Both the position numbers and the translations under genes were made by a program. Of a stretch of DNA of 6,414 nucleotides, positions 4,640-6,414 are shown piece after piece. Source of the DNA: Desulfovibrio sp. (GTDB lineage: Bacteria > Desulfobacterota > Desulfovibrionia > Desulfovibrionales > Desulfovibrionaceae); the NCBI GenBank assembly GCA_014804905.1, contig JAAUYX010000007.1, positions 67,153 to 73,566 on the forward strand. The letters are read 5' to 3'. A model generated the notes under the pieces. It did not search any database. It had not been told where the DNA came from and saw only the letters and a program-made list of their open reading frames with translations. The stretch's first letter is position 1. The number at the start of each line of letters is the position of its first letter.

Positions 4640-6414
4640 ATGAGTCATAAAGAGCGGATGCAGGTCATCGGGCAGGAAGGTTCCGGCGGTTTCGCCCTCG
4701 AGGAGGGGAGCCGCCTGGATTCCGACGCCGCCGAAAAAATCCAGGACACGCTGGACGTTTCGGAAATCGTCGCCAAGTACGACAAGGAAGCCACCTTCCG
4801 CACCTTCCGGGGCTGGCTCAAGATTTTTATCAGTTGCGTCTGCATCGTCTTTTCCGGCTTCCAGCTCTTCACGGCGGCCACGGGACTGTATCCCCCCCAG
4901 ATACAGCGCTCCATCCATCTCGGTTTCGTGCTCGTCCTCATTTACCTGCTCTATCCGGCGCGCGCCGACGGCAACAAGCACCGCCTCAACTGGTACGACG
5001 TGGTGCTGGCTGCGGCCGGGGCGGCGGTGTGCGGCTATATCATCTGGAATTACGACACCATCGTGCTGGACGCCGGGCCGCCGACGGAGTTGGACTTCAT
5101 CTTCGGCTGCGCGGCCATCCTGCTGGTGCTGGAGGCCACCCGGCGCATCGTGGGCCTGCCCATCACCCTCGTGGCCATCGTGTTCCTGCTCTACGCCAAG
5201 TTCGGGAACCTGCTGCCGGGCATGATGGGCCATCCGGGCTTCTCGCTCAAGCGCATCGTGGGCCACATGTACCTGACCACCGAGGGGCTTTTCGGGATGC
5301 CGCTCGGCGTGGCCGCGTCCTTTGTGTTTCTCTTCATCCTGTTCGGGGCCTTCCTGCACAGCACGGGCCTTGGCAAGTTCTTCATCGACCTCGCGCTCGG
5401 CGCGGCGGGTAGGTTCGTGGGCGGCCCGGCCAAGGTGGCCGTGCTCGCCAGCGGCTTTTTCGGCACCATTTCGGGCTCGTCCGTTGCCAATACCGTGTCC
5501 ACGGGCACCTTCACCATCCCGCTCATGAAGAGCGTGGGCTATCGCGGCGCCTTTGCCGGCGCGGTGGAGGCCGCCTCCTCCACGGGCGGCCAGATCATGC
5601 CGCCCATCATGGGGGCCGCCGCCTTCATCATGGCGCAGTTCCTCGGCGTGGGCTATGTGGAGATCGCCAAGGCGGCCCTCATCCCGGCCTTGCTCTACTA
5701 TCTCGCCGTGGGCTTCATGGTGCACATGGAGGCCAAGCGCCTCGGCCTCAAGGGCATCCCCAAGGACAGGCTGCCCAAGCCCTGGCATGTGCTCAGGCAG
5801 GGCGGCTATTTGCTCGTGCCCATCATCGTGCTCGTCTACCTGCTCATGCAGGGTTACACGCCGCTCAAGTCGGCCTATTACTGCATCGTGACCACCGTGG
5901 TCATCTCCCTCGTGGCCAACAACTGGAAGGCCTGGGCAGGCGCGGGCCCCAGCGGCATGACCGTGCGGAGCAGCCTCGCCCAGTGCAACAGGCTGGCCCT
6001 GAAGGACGTGCTCATGGCCATGGAGAACGGCGGGCGCCTCGCGCTGGGCGTTTCCGCCGCCTGCGCCTGTACGGGCTTTGTCATCGGCGTGGTCACGCTC
6101 ACCGGTGTGGGCCTCAAGCTCGCCAACGCCATCCTGGCGCTCTCGGCGGGGAGCTTCGCGCTCACCCTGGTGCTGACCATGTTCTCGTCCATCATCCTCG
6201 GCATGGGGTTGCCCACCACGGCGAAATATATCGTGCTCGCCACCATCGCCGCGCCCGCCATCCAGAGCTTCGGCGTGCCCCAGCTCGCCGCGCACCTCTT
6301 CATCATGTACTTCGGCATCCTCGCGGACCTGACGCCCCCCGTGGCGCTGGCCGCCTATGCCGCTGCGGGCATCGCCCGTGCCGAGCCCAACGCCACGGGC
6401 TTCATGGCCGTGAA
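4640..6414 (+). CDS. TRAP transporter fused permease, TAXI type (DctQ-DctM fusion; partial, 591 residues)
   Basis: This inner-membrane protein fuses the small (4-helix, DctQ-like) and large (DctM-like) TRAP subunits and imports the substrate delivered by the TAXI protein, driven by a cation gradient. A charged, acidic cytoplasmic N-terminus (1-56) precedes four DctQ-like helices at about 60-80, 91-107, 119-137 and 150-168. The large-subunit domain starts near 172. Its motifs include GTISGSSVANTVSTG (275-289), GGQIMPPIMGAAAFIMA (316-332), GMGLPTTAKYIVLATIAAPA (521-540) and DLTPPVALAAYAAAG (563-577), matching the re-entrant hairpin regions of the transport domain. The ATG at 4640 has AGAGG (4630-4634) 5 nt upstream. 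It lies 18 bp after the DUF1850 stop, so the pair is very likely cotranscribed. The reading frame is open at the right edge; fused TAXI permeases usually run somewhat beyond this length, so only the C-terminal end is missing. Confidence 0.96.
   Translation, partial: MSHKERMQVIGQEGSGGFALEEGSRLDSDAAEKIQDTLDVSEIVAKYDKEATFRTFRGWLKIFISCVCIVFSGFQLFTAATGLYPPQIQRSIHLGFVLVLIYLLYPARADGNKHRLNWYDVVLAAAGAAVCGYIIWNYDTIVLDAGPPTELDFIFGCAAILLVLEATRRIVGLPITLVAIVFLLYAKFGNLLPGMMGHPGFSLKRIVGHMYLTTEGLFGMPLGVAASFVFLFILFGAFLHSTGLGKFFIDLALGAAGRFVGGPAKVAVLASGFFGTISGSSVANTVSTGTFTIPLMKSVGYRGAFAGAVEAASSTGGQIMPPIMGAAAFIMAQFLGVGYVEIAKAALIPALLYYLAVGFMVHMEAKRLGLKGIPKDRLPKPWHVLRQGGYLLVPIIVLVYLLMQGYTPLKSAYYCIVTTVVISLVANNWKAWAGAGPSGMTVRSSLAQCNRLALKDVLMAMENGGRLALGVSAACACTGFVIGVVTLTGVGLKLANAILALSAGSFALTLVLTMFSSIILGMGLPTTAKYIVLATIAAPAIQSFGVPQLAAHLFIMYFGILADLTPPVALAAYAAAGIARAEPNATGFMAV

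Noticed and set aside
2960..6295. A 1111-codon open reading frame on the minus strand, opposite the whole transporter cassette.
   Set aside because: Its codons are in exact register with those of the three plus-strand genes, which share one frame. It stays open only because these GC-rich genes avoid TTA, CTA and TCA codons. Its product is His/Gly/Glu/Arg-rich low complexity and the sense genes have clear family motifs.

Overview
The window is a GC-rich bacterial chromosome segment holding six protein-coding genes in two divergent groups. No RNA gene, insertion sequence, phage gene or CRISPR array is visible. The TAXI-type TRAP transporter cassette, a eukaryote-like (GH13_8-type) glycogen branching enzyme and the strong GC bias would fit a Desulfovibrio-like delta-proteobacterium. 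That assignment rests on family recall, not on a search.

Left half, minus strand, in transcription order from about 2840 down to 1: a small single-pass membrane protein of unknown function (2837-2082), a beta-hydroxyacid dehydrogenase of the 3-hydroxyisobutyrate dehydrogenase family (1996-1073), and the N-terminal 332 residues of an alpha-1,4-glucan branching enzyme that runs off the left edge (998-1). The gaps are 85 and 74 bp. A sigma70-like promoter can be read in the first gap, and no terminator is seen in either, so the last two genes may share a transcript.

Right half, plus strand: a TAXI-family periplasmic binding protein (3053-4006), a DUF1850 protein (4010-4621) and a fused TRAP permease that runs off the right edge (4640-6414). 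These three are the usual set of a TAXI-TRAP uptake system: the binding protein captures an organic acid or amino-acid-like substrate in the periplasm and the fused small-plus-large permease imports it with a cation gradient. All three genes lie in the same reading frame. A strong GC hairpin followed by five T's sits about 40 bp after the binding-protein stop, inside the apparent N-terminus of the DUF1850 gene. It probably lowers expression of the distal genes relative to the binding protein and makes the DUF1850 start uncertain.

The two groups diverge from a roughly 215-bp regulatory region (2838-3052) with overlapping candidate promoters and a TTTTG-N7-CAAAA dyad. I see no clearly novel system. 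The points most worth a second look are the intercistronic terminator with the non-ATG DUF1850 start, the unidentified membrane protein, and the eukaryote-type branching enzyme.
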